Positions 27,170-34,570 of a stretch of 64,000 nt of DNA are shown here, piece by piece. Each line of letters starts with the position of its first letter. The first letter of the stretch is position 1. Under the pieces are notes generated by a model that saw only the letters and a list, made by a program, of their open reading frames with translations, had not been told where the DNA came from and made no database searches. The stretch spans positions 62,001-126,000 of the forward strand of contig JABTUL010000003.1 of the NCBI GenBank assembly GCA_015075425.1, given 5' to 3'. The position numbers and the translations under genes were made by a program. The stretch is from Spirochaetales bacterium. GTDB taxonomy: Bacteria > Spirochaetota > Leptospiria > Leptospirales > Leptonemataceae.

Positions 27170-28498
27170 ATGGAAAGCAGAACCGCAAACAGAAAAAGTC
27201 TGTCGGAAGTAAAACCGGTAGGGAAAGATAGGATTGCCGCAGACGGGGCCTGTCATTGTCTGCGAAACATGCAGGCAATGATTCAGAAACTTATCAGCAT
27301 TGGCGTCACGGACCGGGTCCGTCCGGAGGAAGTTCGCTATATCAAGCTGACCAATGCCCTGGCCTGTATATCGATAGTGCTGGCCTTTTTGAATTTGCCT
27401 TTCATCAATTTGCTTTATCCTGCTGGAAATCACCTCTACGTGATTTTTCTGATTAATGTTCCCGGACTTGCAATGGTCCTTCTGCTGAACGCAATGGGAC
27501 TGCGACTCATTGCCCGCCTGCATGCCAATTTATTTTCTCTTATGCATATGTGCATCACCTGCATTCTTGTTGGTATCCAGGGCTATGTTCACTTTTTCAT
27601 TTTTCTGGTCATCATTGCTTCGTTCTTTCAGTATCCTCCGTGGCAAAATTTTTATAAATATTCTGTAGTTGGAATTGCCGCGCTGTCCATGGTATTGCTC
27701 GAGCTGTTTCTGGCCGATCGCCCGCCGGTTTTGCCGCCGCCGCCTGAATCCAGTCGCACGGGACCAATGGTTACTCTGATCAATTTGCTTGTCTTTATTC
27801 CTGCCTTTATGTACTACAATCAACGAATTTTGCTTGAGACGGAGGCCCGTCTGGCCGCGGAGCAATCGCGGGCAGAGGCCCTGTTGCACAATATCCTGCC
27901 GGCACCCATTGTGGAGCGACTCAAAGAATCCAGAATCATTGCCGATTCCTTTCCCGAAGCCACAGTTCTTTTTAGCGACATTGTGGGCTTTACCGGCCTG
28001 GCTGCCGGCCGCTCCCCGGAGGAACTGATTGCCCTTTTGAATCAGATTTTCACCTCTTTTGATTGGCTTGTGGAAAAGCGTGGTCTGGAGAAAATTAAGA
28101 CGATAGGCGATGCTTATATGGTGGCCGGTGGATTGCCCCTGCCCCGTGCGGATCACCTGGAAGCCATTTGTGATCTGGCCCTTGAGATGTTAGAAGCCGT
28201 TCGCCGAACAGATGCTGTGCCGCTGGAACTGAATTTGCGCATTGGTATTCATACCGGTCCGGTAGCTGCGGGCGTCATTGGCCTGCATAAGTTTTCCTAT
28301 GATCTCTGGGGCGATACTGTGAATACAGCCAGCAGGATGGAATCGCACGGGGAATCCGGTCGGATTCAGGTCACAGAGGTAGCGTATGAGCGGTTGCGTG
28401 ATCTTTTCGTCTTTGAATCATCAGGTAGAAAGGAGATTAAAGGCAAAGGATGGATGCAGACCTACTATCTGCTGGGGCGGCACAACGCTCCCGGCTAA
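27170..28498 (+). CDS. Membrane-bound class III adenylate cyclase
   Basis: 442 residues. Six hydrophobic helices (about 50-220) precede a short coiled helix ending LLHNILPAPIVERLKE, then a class III cyclase domain. Metal Asp residues are in VLFSDIVGFTGLAA and in KIKTIGDAYMVAGG. The Lys of EKIKT and the Asp of YDLWGDTVNTASRM indicate adenylate rather than guanylate specificity. ATG codons at 27269 and 27278 are alternative starts that drop the 33 polar N-terminal residues. The gene converges on a cyclic-nucleotide-binding regulator; their 3' ends overlap by 4 nt. Confidence 0.92.
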   Translation: MESRTANRKSLSEVKPVGKDRIAADGACHCLRNMQAMIQKLISIGVTDRVRPEEVRYIKLTNALACISIVLAFLNLPFINLLYPAGNHLYVIFLINVPGLAMVLLLNAMGLRLIARLHANLFSLMHMCITCILVGIQGYVHFFIFLVIIASFFQYPPWQNFYKYSVVGIAALSMVLLELFLADRPPVLPPPPESSRTGPMVTLINLLVFIPAFMYYNQRILLETEARLAAEQSRAEALLHNILPAPIVERLKESRIIADSFPEATVLFSDIVGFTGLAAGRSPEELIALLNQIFTSFDWLVEKRGLEKIKTIGDAYMVAGGLPLPRADHLEAICDLALEMLEAVRRTDAVPLELNLRIGIHTGPVAAGVIGLHKFSYDLWGDTVNTASRMESHGESGRIQVTEVAYERLRDLFVFESSGRKEIKGKGWMQTYYLLGRHNAPG

Positions 28499-29721
28499 AC
28501 CAGCTCGGCGGCAATCTGTCCTGACCGGGTTTTGTAAAAGACAAGCTTCTCTTCCAGGCGCTGCCGGGAGCGTACGGTGATTTGATTTGCGCCGATCTCC
28601 AGGTTGGGGTCGGTGAGGAAGGATTTAATCGCATCATCACGAATGCGCAGTATGCCGCTCATCGTCTTAAGATCTGTGAGTCCTGTCTTGACAATATGCT
28701 CCTGACGGTAGCTGTCGTCGATTTTGTTACGTCTTTTTATGTCCTGGTCCCGCAACATGTTATACAACAGAGCATAGAGCCGGGTAATCGGTTCTTTGAT
28801 GCGCAGGATGATGAGCCGTTGGTGGGAGAACCAGATCCGCCGTGCCAGGCTTTCAAAAACCTTCTGCAAGACACGGGCTCCCACAGCGGTCATCAGATCA
28901 CCCGGTGCCAGGCGCATGATCTCTGCCGGTGTTTCGGTGATTGCTGAAGCCATGCGTACGCTTTTTTCCAGCAGAGCCATTTCGCCAAAGATTTCGCCTT
29001 CATCCATGATATCGAGAACGTATTCATGTCCGCGCACAATATTGAACAGTTTCACGCGGCCGGAGCTGACGATGTAGATTTCTTCGCCAGGTTCGTTTTC
29101 CAGAAATAATACTTCATCGGCGGGAAGCTTTCGGGCATGGCTTTCCCAGATCGGTCCTTCGTAGGCGGTGCCTACCTGTCGCAGCAGTTCTTCCGCTTGC
29201 TTCACGGACTCCGCATATTCTGCCTGGCCGCCACTTTCCCTGACCCAGCGCAAAAATCGCCGCAGTGCGTAGGAAGCCAGTCGCGGTTTTTTCCACTCCA
29301 GATACACTCTGGACTGACTGACCAGTCGCTCGGGGAAGAATCCGCGTTCAGACGGAACATTGGCACTGGCCAGGTGCTTCTGTAGAGCGCGCAGTTCACG
29401 GGCGTACAATGACATGATACGGTAAGCGAGTTCTGGCTGGTGTTTTAAGTATTCGCCCAGCTGAGTTACGGGGATGCGCAACACCTCAGAATCCACGGTA
29501 GCATAGACGGTGACCAGGAACTGGTGACTGGTGAGGGCGGAGACCAGGCCAAAGCTATCGCCGGGATCGAATACAGATAAGGCTTTCTCCTCCAGCCGAT
29601 GTTCAGAATCAATTGCCAGGCTACCGCTGCGGACAATGTAAAAAAAACCCTGATTGGGCTGCCCCTGAACAATGACCGCCGCCCCTTTTTGATAGCTTTT
29701 AATTTTAGGTTCGAGGCTCAA
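28495..29721 (-). CDS. Double cyclic-nucleotide-binding protein with degenerate CRP-like C-terminus
   Basis: 408 residues. Domain 1 (about 5-125) is a cNMP-binding fold with FDPGDSFGLVSALTS but lacks the phosphate-binding Arg. Domain 2 (about 205-310) has FGEMALLEKSVRMASAI with the Arg in place, so it should bind cAMP. The C-terminal 80 residues (TGLTDLKTMSGILRI, then a strand NQITVRSRQRLEE) have the spacing of a winged helix, as in CRP proteins. It is therefore likely a transcription regulator with one dead and one live ligand domain. Facing the cyclase suggests a local signalling pair. Confidence 0.82.
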   Translation of the reverse strand: MSLEPKIKSYQKGAAVIVQGQPNQGFFYIVRSGSLAIDSEHRLEEKALSVFDPGDSFGLVSALTSHQFLVTVYATVDSEVLRIPVTQLGEYLKHQPELAYRIMSLYARELRALQKHLASANVPSERGFFPERLVSQSRVYLEWKKPRLASYALRRFLRWVRESGGQAEYAESVKQAEELLRQVGTAYEGPIWESHARKLPADEVLFLENEPGEEIYIVSSGRVKLFNIVRGHEYVLDIMDEGEIFGEMALLEKSVRMASAITETPAEIMRLAPGDLMTAVGARVLQKVFESLARRIWFSHQRLIILRIKEPITRLYALLYNMLRDQDIKRRNKIDDSYRQEHIVKTGLTDLKTMSGILRIRDDAIKSFLTDPNLEIGANQITVRSRQRLEEKLVFYKTRSGQIAAELV

Positions 29722-30173
29722 TACGACGATTTCATCTTTTGTTTTGTATCTGTAAAGTATTCCAGGTATGCTTTCATGGGACCCAGGAAGTATTCGCCCC
29801 AGCCATCGCTATGCTGTTCGCGGATTTTCCGGGTGGGTAGGCCGGAATGCAAAAGAGTGATGAGGGTGCCCCGGTCCGTTTCCCGGAACTCCCAGGAAAC
29901 CAGTGAATCATGTGCGTGCTCGTCCCAGGAAATTTCTCTGAGGGTGAAGACCAGTCGGCGCGGGAAATCGTATTCTTTGATGGTGCCGTGCATCTCGCCA
30001 TCCCATAAGGAGATCTTGCCACCGCTGCGCGCCTGAACTCTGGCCGGTCCACCGCCCCATTCGTCAATAATCCGACCGGTAGTGATAGCCCGAAAGACTT
30101 CTACCATGGGTGAGCGAATGGTCTGGGTGATAACAATGTCTTCGATTTCGTTCATGGTAGCTGATCTTTTCAT
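29718..30173 (-). CDS. SRPBCC/AHSA1-type START-like protein
   Basis: 151 residues from the ATG at 30173, which has GGAG upstream. A longer frame to 30338 adds unrelated sequence. The fold reads IVITQTIRSPMVEVFRAIT, then IIDEWGGGPARVQARSGGK, GTIKEYDFPRRLVFTLR and TLITLLHSGLPTRKIRE, ending with a long helix. This is the Activator-of-Hsp90-homologue (SRPBCC) family, which binds hydrophobic ligands in a deep cavity. No catalytic motif. It overlaps the start of the cyclic-nucleotide-binding gene by 4 nt, so it is upstream in the same operon. Confidence 0.8.
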   Translation of the reverse strand: MKRSATMNEIEDIVITQTIRSPMVEVFRAITTGRIIDEWGGGPARVQARSGGKISLWDGEMHGTIKEYDFPRRLVFTLREISWDEHAHDSLVSWEFRETDRGTLITLLHSGLPTRKIREQHSDGWGEYFLGPMKAYLEYFTDTKQKMKSSY

Positions 30174-30279
30174 AATTTCTTTCTCCGGGGTTCCTCTACC
30201 GCATCGGCAGGGCCAAAAAAGGAATACAGAATTTTTTTTGCATTGGCAGGGCGTCAACCGCCCCATCATTGTCCCTGGC

Positions 30280-30801
30280 ATGGGTCGCTGGAAACCGCCA
30301 ATTGCCGAACCCCCGCCGGGGAGGCTCTGGCTCTCCATGGCCTATGATGATCCGGCTCTTGCTTTGAAAGTGCGCAGCAGCCTGGAAAAAGTAATCGGAG
30401 CCATTGACTTTGAGACGGATGCGGGGCCGGGCACCCTTTACCGGCCACTTTACGGGGGAGGCGCACGGCAGCTGGTGCGCTTTTTGAGCTTCAAGCGTCT
30501 GATTGGCCGGGAAGAGCTGGTGGACATTCGTAAAAAGACTCTGGGAATTGAAAAGCGTCATCAGGAACAGGTGTTGCCTTCCGTTGAACTGGATCCAGGT
30601 TATGTCACCGACTACGCCGTAGTCCGCAGCAGCATTGAAGAAGATTTTCATCGGATTTATCTGTTTCATGGAATCTATGCAGAATCGCTCTATTTTTTTG
30701 AGCGTCTGTCCTATCGTCCCTGGCAAACGACTCCGGAATTCTTCCGCCAGACGGAAGTGATTTCTGTTTTTAACGATTTACGCAGTATCTACAGAGGATA
30801 G
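30280..30801 (+). CDS. DUF4416 family protein
   Basis: 173 residues from the ATG at 30280 (MGRWKPPIAEPPPGRLWLSM), which matches the family's usual start. A frame extending to 30082 is not supported. Conserved segments are FLSFKRLIGREELVDIRKKT, LDPGYVTDYAVVRSS, and IYLFHGIYAESLYFFE, in the order expected for DUF4416, a cytoplasmic family of unknown function often near flagellar or envelope genes in other bacteria. The next gene starts on the adjacent base. Confidence 0.75.
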   Translation: MGRWKPPIAEPPPGRLWLSMAYDDPALALKVRSSLEKVIGAIDFETDAGPGTLYRPLYGGGARQLVRFLSFKRLIGREELVDIRKKTLGIEKRHQEQVLPSVELDPGYVTDYAVVRSSIEEDFHRIYLFHGIYAESLYFFERLSYRPWQTTPEFFRQTEVISVFNDLRSIYRG

Positions 30802-31332
30802 ATGAAGAATCCATTTTTCTTGACCTTCACAGCCATGCTATTCTTTGCCTCCTGCCAGAGTGTGTATTTCTGCGATGATTTTGGCCCGGAAGGTTGCAGG
30901 CAAAAACCATCGCGTGTGAGAATCTATGAAGTGCACCTTCCGGAAGAAAAGCTGGCAAGCTGGGAATCACTCTCTTATCATCTTTACTTCCACGCGCGCA
31001 TAACGCCGGGCCTGCGTGTCGATCATCCGTTTGCATCCTCAGATCTGGATCGCTTGCGGCAGGCATCGCATTGCAGCTATACGCTCCGCCAGGGAGGAAA
31101 AGAGCATCGTGGGCACATGGAAGGGTTACGACTTGATGAGACGGGGCTATGGTGTTTTGATTACCTGGGTTCTATGCTGCTGGACTTTCACCGGCAGGCG
31201 GGAACTGCGCTACAGGCCCCCGATCCCCGATTTTCGCCATTTGACCTGGAATTGGCCTACGAAACGCCGCTCTCCTCTGTACGCGGTATGCTTTCAGCGC
31301 AGGTCTCTCTTCAGTGGGAAAAAGCATTGTAA
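30802..31332 (+). CDS. Putative lipoprotein
   Basis: 176 residues. The signal MKNPFFLTFTAMLFFASC ends in a lipobox Cys, so lipid anchoring is likely. The mature domain has Cys pairs (YFCDDFGPEGC) and beta-strand-rich text such as SYHLYFHARITPGL and GMLSAQVSLQWEKAL. Start follows the DUF4416 stop with no gap. I do not recognise the family; no catalytic motif is seen. Downstream, the BFN gene begins after 42 nt. Confidence 0.65.
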   Translation: MKNPFFLTFTAMLFFASCQSVYFCDDFGPEGCRQKPSRVRIYEVHLPEEKLASWESLSYHLYFHARITPGLRVDHPFASSDLDRLRQASHCSYTLRQGGKEHRGHMEGLRLDETGLWCFDYLGSMLLDFHRQAGTALQAPDPRFSPFDLELAYETPLSSVRGMLSAQVSLQWEKAL

Positions 31333-31374
31333 ATCTATCCGTCTGCCGTTTTTCTGGGCTCGGGGAAGCTGCCT

Positions 31375-31929
31375 TTGCTTGAAGTAACCATTTCCGATGT
31401 CTCGATAACCAATGTAGGGTTCGCGATATTTCTTAAACCCACGGACCGGGAAGGCAACCGTGTCGTTCCGATTTTCATTGGTCCGCTGGAAACTTATTCC
31501 ATTTCCAGTGCTCTGGATGGTGTGAAGCCACCACGGCCCAACACTCACGATTTACTGGTAAGTATGATTGCGGAGCTGAAATCCTCGGTGCGGCATGTGA
31601 TTATCAATGACATCGTGGGCAACGTCTTTTATGCACGGATTGTGCTGCAAACTCCGGCCGGCCTTGTTGAACTGGACGCCCGTCCCTCCGACTCTGTCGC
31701 TATCGCCCTGCGGGCCCACTGTCCCATTTTTATGAGTGAGAAAGTCTATCAGGAGGCCGCTGTCCTTCTGGGGGAAGAATCGGCTCAGGAAGTGGAAGAG
31801 GTCAAAGAAGAGCCCCGCTCCGAGCTTGAGCGACTCAAGCAGGCGCTCGATCAGGCTGTTGCGGCGGAAAATTTTGAAGAAGCTGCCCGGCTGCGGGACC
31901 GTATCAATGCTTATATGAAGGAAAACTAA
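31375..31929 (+). CDS. BFN (DUF151) domain plus UVR domain protein
   Basis: 184 residues from a TTG at 31375 with GGGGAAG upstream. Residues 1-135 are a bifunctional-nuclease domain: VVPIFIGPLETYSISSALDG, RPNTHDLLVSMI, and ELDARPSDSVAIALRAHCPIF are the family's core. Residues 145-184 form a UVR motif (AVAAENFEEAARLRDRI), as found in UvrB and ClpC and known to bind partner proteins. The combination is common in Leptospira-like and other bacteria. The proposed nuclease activity of BFN proteins is debated. Confidence 0.88.
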   Translation: MLEVTISDVSITNVGFAIFLKPTDREGNRVVPIFIGPLETYSISSALDGVKPPRPNTHDLLVSMIAELKSSVRHVIINDIVGNVFYARIVLQTPAGLVELDARPSDSVAIALRAHCPIFMSEKVYQEAAVLLGEESAQEVEEVKEEPRSELERLKQALDQAVAAENFEEAARLRDRINAYMKEN

Positions 31930-32018
31930 GTGCCAATAGCCAGGAAGTCCCGGAAAAAAGTAAACCGGAAAAGGCGCCTTTGCGTCCAACAAGCAACCTG
32001 GAAAACCGGGAGGAAAAT

Positions 32019-32297
32019 ATGAAACATTGGAAAGTTACCATCCTTTTTGTTGCAGCTGTGCTGGCGGCGCCCGTCTATTTGAGCGCCAAAGATTGCAAGT
32101 CTGCCTGTGATAAGTTCGTATCCTGCACTGTGGCCCAGCACAAGCGTCAACCTACTGCGGAAGAAAACAAAAAGCTCCTGGGTGGTTGTATGCAGTCCTG
32201 TGCCCGCCATACCCAGGCTGTGCTCGCCTGCTACGCTAAATCTGCCAACTCTTGCGGTGCCTACTGGTCCTGTATATCTGCGGCCTACAAAAAATAA
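32019..32297 (+). CDS. Small Cys-rich exported protein
   Basis: 92 residues from the ATG at 32019, with GGGAGGA upstream. A signal peptide runs to about residue 22. The mature 70 residues contain eight Cys: C26, C30, C36, C57, C61, C71, C79 and C85. Two CX3C pairs (CKSAC, CMQSC) suggest a helical hairpin stapled by disulfides. Similar small Cys-rich exported proteins are described in Leptospira. Function unknown. A strong terminator follows the stop. Confidence 0.75.
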   Translation: MKHWKVTILFVAAVLAAPVYLSAKDCKSACDKFVSCTVAQHKRQPTAEENKKLLGGCMQSCARHTQAVLACYAKSANSCGAYWSCISAAYKK

Positions 32298-32300
32298 ATC

Positions 32301-33476
32301 GTGTCTTCCCAAAAACACATTCGAAATCCCCGGCTGTGGCCGGGGATTTTTTTATTGGTCTCCTTCTCAGGGGTCTTGTTTTTTTCTATTTCCGGTTGTG
32401 CTTCGCGTGCTGAGTATCGGGCCGCCAAAATGGCACCATCTGAAGGCCGGGCTCTAAGTGAAGACCGGGCCGGTGATGTAGAGCGCGAAGAAGCTCCCGG
32501 TGTACCCGCTGCCGGTGCGGCCCGACGCATGCTGGTCTACGATGCCGGTCTTGAGCTTCTGGTCGTCCAGCTGCAGAGTAGCGTTGACCAGGTGGAAACA
32601 ATCGTGAAGTCTGTTTCCGGTCACATTGAAGAAAGAGCGGTTAAGGCCGCTGAGGCGCGTCTGAAAATCCGAATTCCCGTGGCGGACTTTCGAGCCACTC
32701 TGGAAAAACTGGAAAAGCTGGGTGAAGTTCTGCATCGAAGCATTACGGCAGAAGATGTGACCCGTGAGTTTCAGGATACCAGTCTGCGGCTGGAGATGCT
32801 CGGTCGGGTCCGTGACCGCTACTATGCCCTGCTCAAGGCGGCCAGTCGCCCCAAAGAGCGTCTGGAAATTGTAAAAGAAATAAATCGTATCACTGAGGAA
32901 ATTGATGAGCTGCGGGAAAGGCAGAAATTCCTGGCCGCCCGGGCATCGCTGGCCACCCTTGAGCTCAAGTTGCGAACGGTTGCCGTAAAAGATCCGGATG
33001 CCGCTCTGCCGTCGCCTTTTGGCTGGATCGCTGCCTGGGATCCGGAGGGTCCATCGTCCCGGACCGGTTGTCTGGTCGTTCCTGATACGGAGGGCTTTTT
33101 CCGCAGCAAGAACGAAGAAGAATCGGGCTATCAGCTGACCTCTCCGGAAGGTGTTCTGTTGCGCACAGGCCGGGTGAAAAATGAGCCCCGGGCCGGGCTG
33201 TCTTTCTGGCAGGAAGCGCTGCAGATTGAACTGAAGAAGCGGCGCTACCCCTTTCAAGAAGAGTCGTTTGCTGGCGGTTGGTTGTCGCGCCTGGTGCTTC
33301 CTGGATTTGGAGCGCGCAAGCATGTGCTTCTCTTTGTGGAAGTTCAGGGCGCACGGATCGAATGGATTTCTGTCTTTTTTCCGGATGAGGAACTGTCAAA
33401 GCGCTACGAAGAGAGTGCCCGGCGCATGATCAAGGAGAGGAGGAAGCGCCTATGGCCACCAGCCTGTATTTTTTGA
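32301..33476 (+). CDS. DUF4349 lipoprotein
   Basis: 391 residues from a GTG at 32301. The signal is LFFSISGC, a lipobox. A DUF4349 domain follows (about 70-210): YDAGLELLVVQLQ, QVETIVKSVSGHIEER, VADFRATLEKLEKLGEV, SITAEDVTREFQD and a coiled-coil, EITEEIDELRER-like stretch. DUF4349 proteins are membrane-linked and of unknown function. The GTG has no visible Shine-Dalgarno and a terminator hairpin lies within codons 9-16. A TTG at 32355 would avoid the hairpin but leave no basic residues before the lipobox. The 3' end overlaps the next gene by 25 nt. Confidence 0.78.
   Translation: MSSQKHIRNPRLWPGIFLLVSFSGVLFFSISGCASRAEYRAAKMAPSEGRALSEDRAGDVEREEAPGVPAAGAARRMLVYDAGLELLVVQLQSSVDQVETIVKSVSGHIEERAVKAAEARLKIRIPVADFRATLEKLEKLGEVLHRSITAEDVTREFQDTSLRLEMLGRVRDRYYALLKAASRPKERLEIVKEINRITEEIDELRERQKFLAARASLATLELKLRTVAVKDPDAALPSPFGWIAAWDPEGPSSRTGCLVVPDTEGFFRSKNEEESGYQLTSPEGVLLRTGRVKNEPRAGLSFWQEALQIELKKRRYPFQEESFAGGWLSRLVLPGFGARKHVLLFVEVQGARIEWISVFFPDEELSKRYEESARRMIKERRKRLWPPACIF
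32325..32354 (+). terminator. Rho-independent terminator of the Cys-rich protein gene
   Basis: AATCCCCGGC (32325-32334) and GCCGGGGATT (32339-32348) form a perfect 10 bp stem with a TGTG loop. The run of seven T at 32347-32353 begins within the right arm. This is a textbook intrinsic terminator 27 nt after the Cys-rich gene stop. It lies inside the first codons of the DUF4349 lipoprotein gene as I read it. Confidence 0.85.
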
Positions 33477-34063
33477 TGCGGAGGGTTCTGGTAATGGCCC
33501 TGCTTTTTCCCATCTCTCTTTGGAGTGCAGGGGACCCGCTTTCAGAAATCATTCGACTCGATTATGTTCTCAAAGTAACGGACCAGAACCGGGCGGAAAA
33601 AAGCATCACGGCCTGGGCAGAGGAGAATGGCGGCTATATGCAGAGTTTGCGCCGTGATGCGGTTACCATTCGGTTCAGCTCCCGGGTGGGCCCCGGTGCT
33701 CTATCTGTTATGCTGCGGGACTCCGGCCTTGTGGTGGAAGAGTCTATCAAGAGGCTCGACCAATCCGAGCGCTTGAATAGCATTGCCGCAAGCCTTGCCA
33801 TCAAAAGTAAACATCTGGAACGATTGCAGGCACTTTTTTCAAGCAGTGATCTTGAGCAAACTGTGGCCGTGGAAAAAGAGCTACAGAAAGTCGTTCAGGA
33901 AATTGAGCGATTGAAAGGCGAGGAGCGACGTCTCAAAGAAGACATTGCCTACTATACGGCGGCCATTCGTTTTACAACAACGGGCGTGGCCACGCGACCT
34001 TCCCGGGCCGGCATTGGCTGGATTGACCGTCTGGGTCTGGATCTCTTCCTGGAGAACTTTTAA
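33452..34063 (+). CDS. Exported DUF4349-like coiled-coil protein
   Basis: 203 residues with a good ribosome-binding site (AGGAGAGGAGG). A signal peptide (about 1-27) is followed by a shorter version of the domain in the preceding gene: RLDYVLKVTDQNRAEKSI, ENGGYMQSLRRDAVTIRF and RLDQSERLNSIAASLAIKS. A coiled coil (VQEIERLKGEERRLKEDI) follows. It looks like a diverged paralogue of its neighbour, perhaps from a tandem duplication. It overlaps the next gene by 1 nt. Role unknown. Confidence 0.65.
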   Translation: MATSLYFLMRRVLVMALLFPISLWSAGDPLSEIIRLDYVLKVTDQNRAEKSITAWAEENGGYMQSLRRDAVTIRFSSRVGPGALSVMLRDSGLVVEESIKRLDQSERLNSIAASLAIKSKHLERLQALFSSSDLEQTVAVEKELQKVVQEIERLKGEERRLKEDIAYYTAAIRFTTTGVATRPSRAGIGWIDRLGLDLFLENF

Positions 34064-34539
34064 TGTTTGGCCATGTGTCTCTCCGCAACCTCTGGTGGAA
34101 GGGAGCGCTGGTTCTGCTCCTTGTCCTTTTGGGCGGTGCCTGTCACCCGGCGATGGTTACACCGGACAAATTTGCACGCTTCAAGGGCGGTGCCTTCAAG
34201 GCCATTACCGCCGATGGAGTGCGTGTAAAAGTGCGATCCCTGCCCAATGAACCCTACGGGGACCTGAAGCTCTGGAGTGGGACGGTGGAGCTGCATCTTA
34301 AAGAGCAGGGATACCGTCTGCAAAAAAAAGAAGCAGTTACTTCTGCCGGTGGCCCGGGTCAGAGTCTGACCGCGCTCTATGGTTTCAGGAATCGGGACTA
34401 TGTGTATATGGTGAATGTTTTCGTAAAAGGGACCGGCCTCTTCAGTCGGGTGATTTTAGTCGAGGCTGCAGGCCCGTACGAAGAATTCCAGAAGCACGAA
34501 GGTGCGATTCGCAAGTCTCTGGAAACTTTGAAATTCTAA
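34063..34539 (+). CDS. Putative lipoprotein
   Basis: 158 residues. The signal segment WKGALVLLLVLLGGAC is a lipobox. The mature domain is beta-strand rich (AITADGVRVKVRSLPNE, VYMVNVFVKGTGLFSRVI) and ends with a helix, AIRKSLETLKF. It is the last gene of the DUF4349 operon, sharing one base with the preceding stop. I do not recognise the family. It converges on the glycosidase gene. Confidence 0.6.
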   Translation: MFGHVSLRNLWWKGALVLLLVLLGGACHPAMVTPDKFARFKGGAFKAITADGVRVKVRSLPNEPYGDLKLWSGTVELHLKEQGYRLQKKEAVTSAGGPGQSLTALYGFRNRDYVYMVNVFVKGTGLFSRVILVEAAGPYEEFQKHEGAIRKSLETLKF

Positions 34540-34570
34540 CAAAACCAGTAGACCTTCGGCCATCCGATTG

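Noticed and set aside
27530-28156. A 208-codon minus-strand frame opposite the adenylate cyclase
   Set aside because: Antisense to the cyclase domain; no known motif.
32454-33323. A 289-codon minus-strand frame opposite the DUF4349 lipoprotein
   Set aside because: Shadow of a gene with a lipobox and conserved domain; composition is typical of a reversed coding strand.
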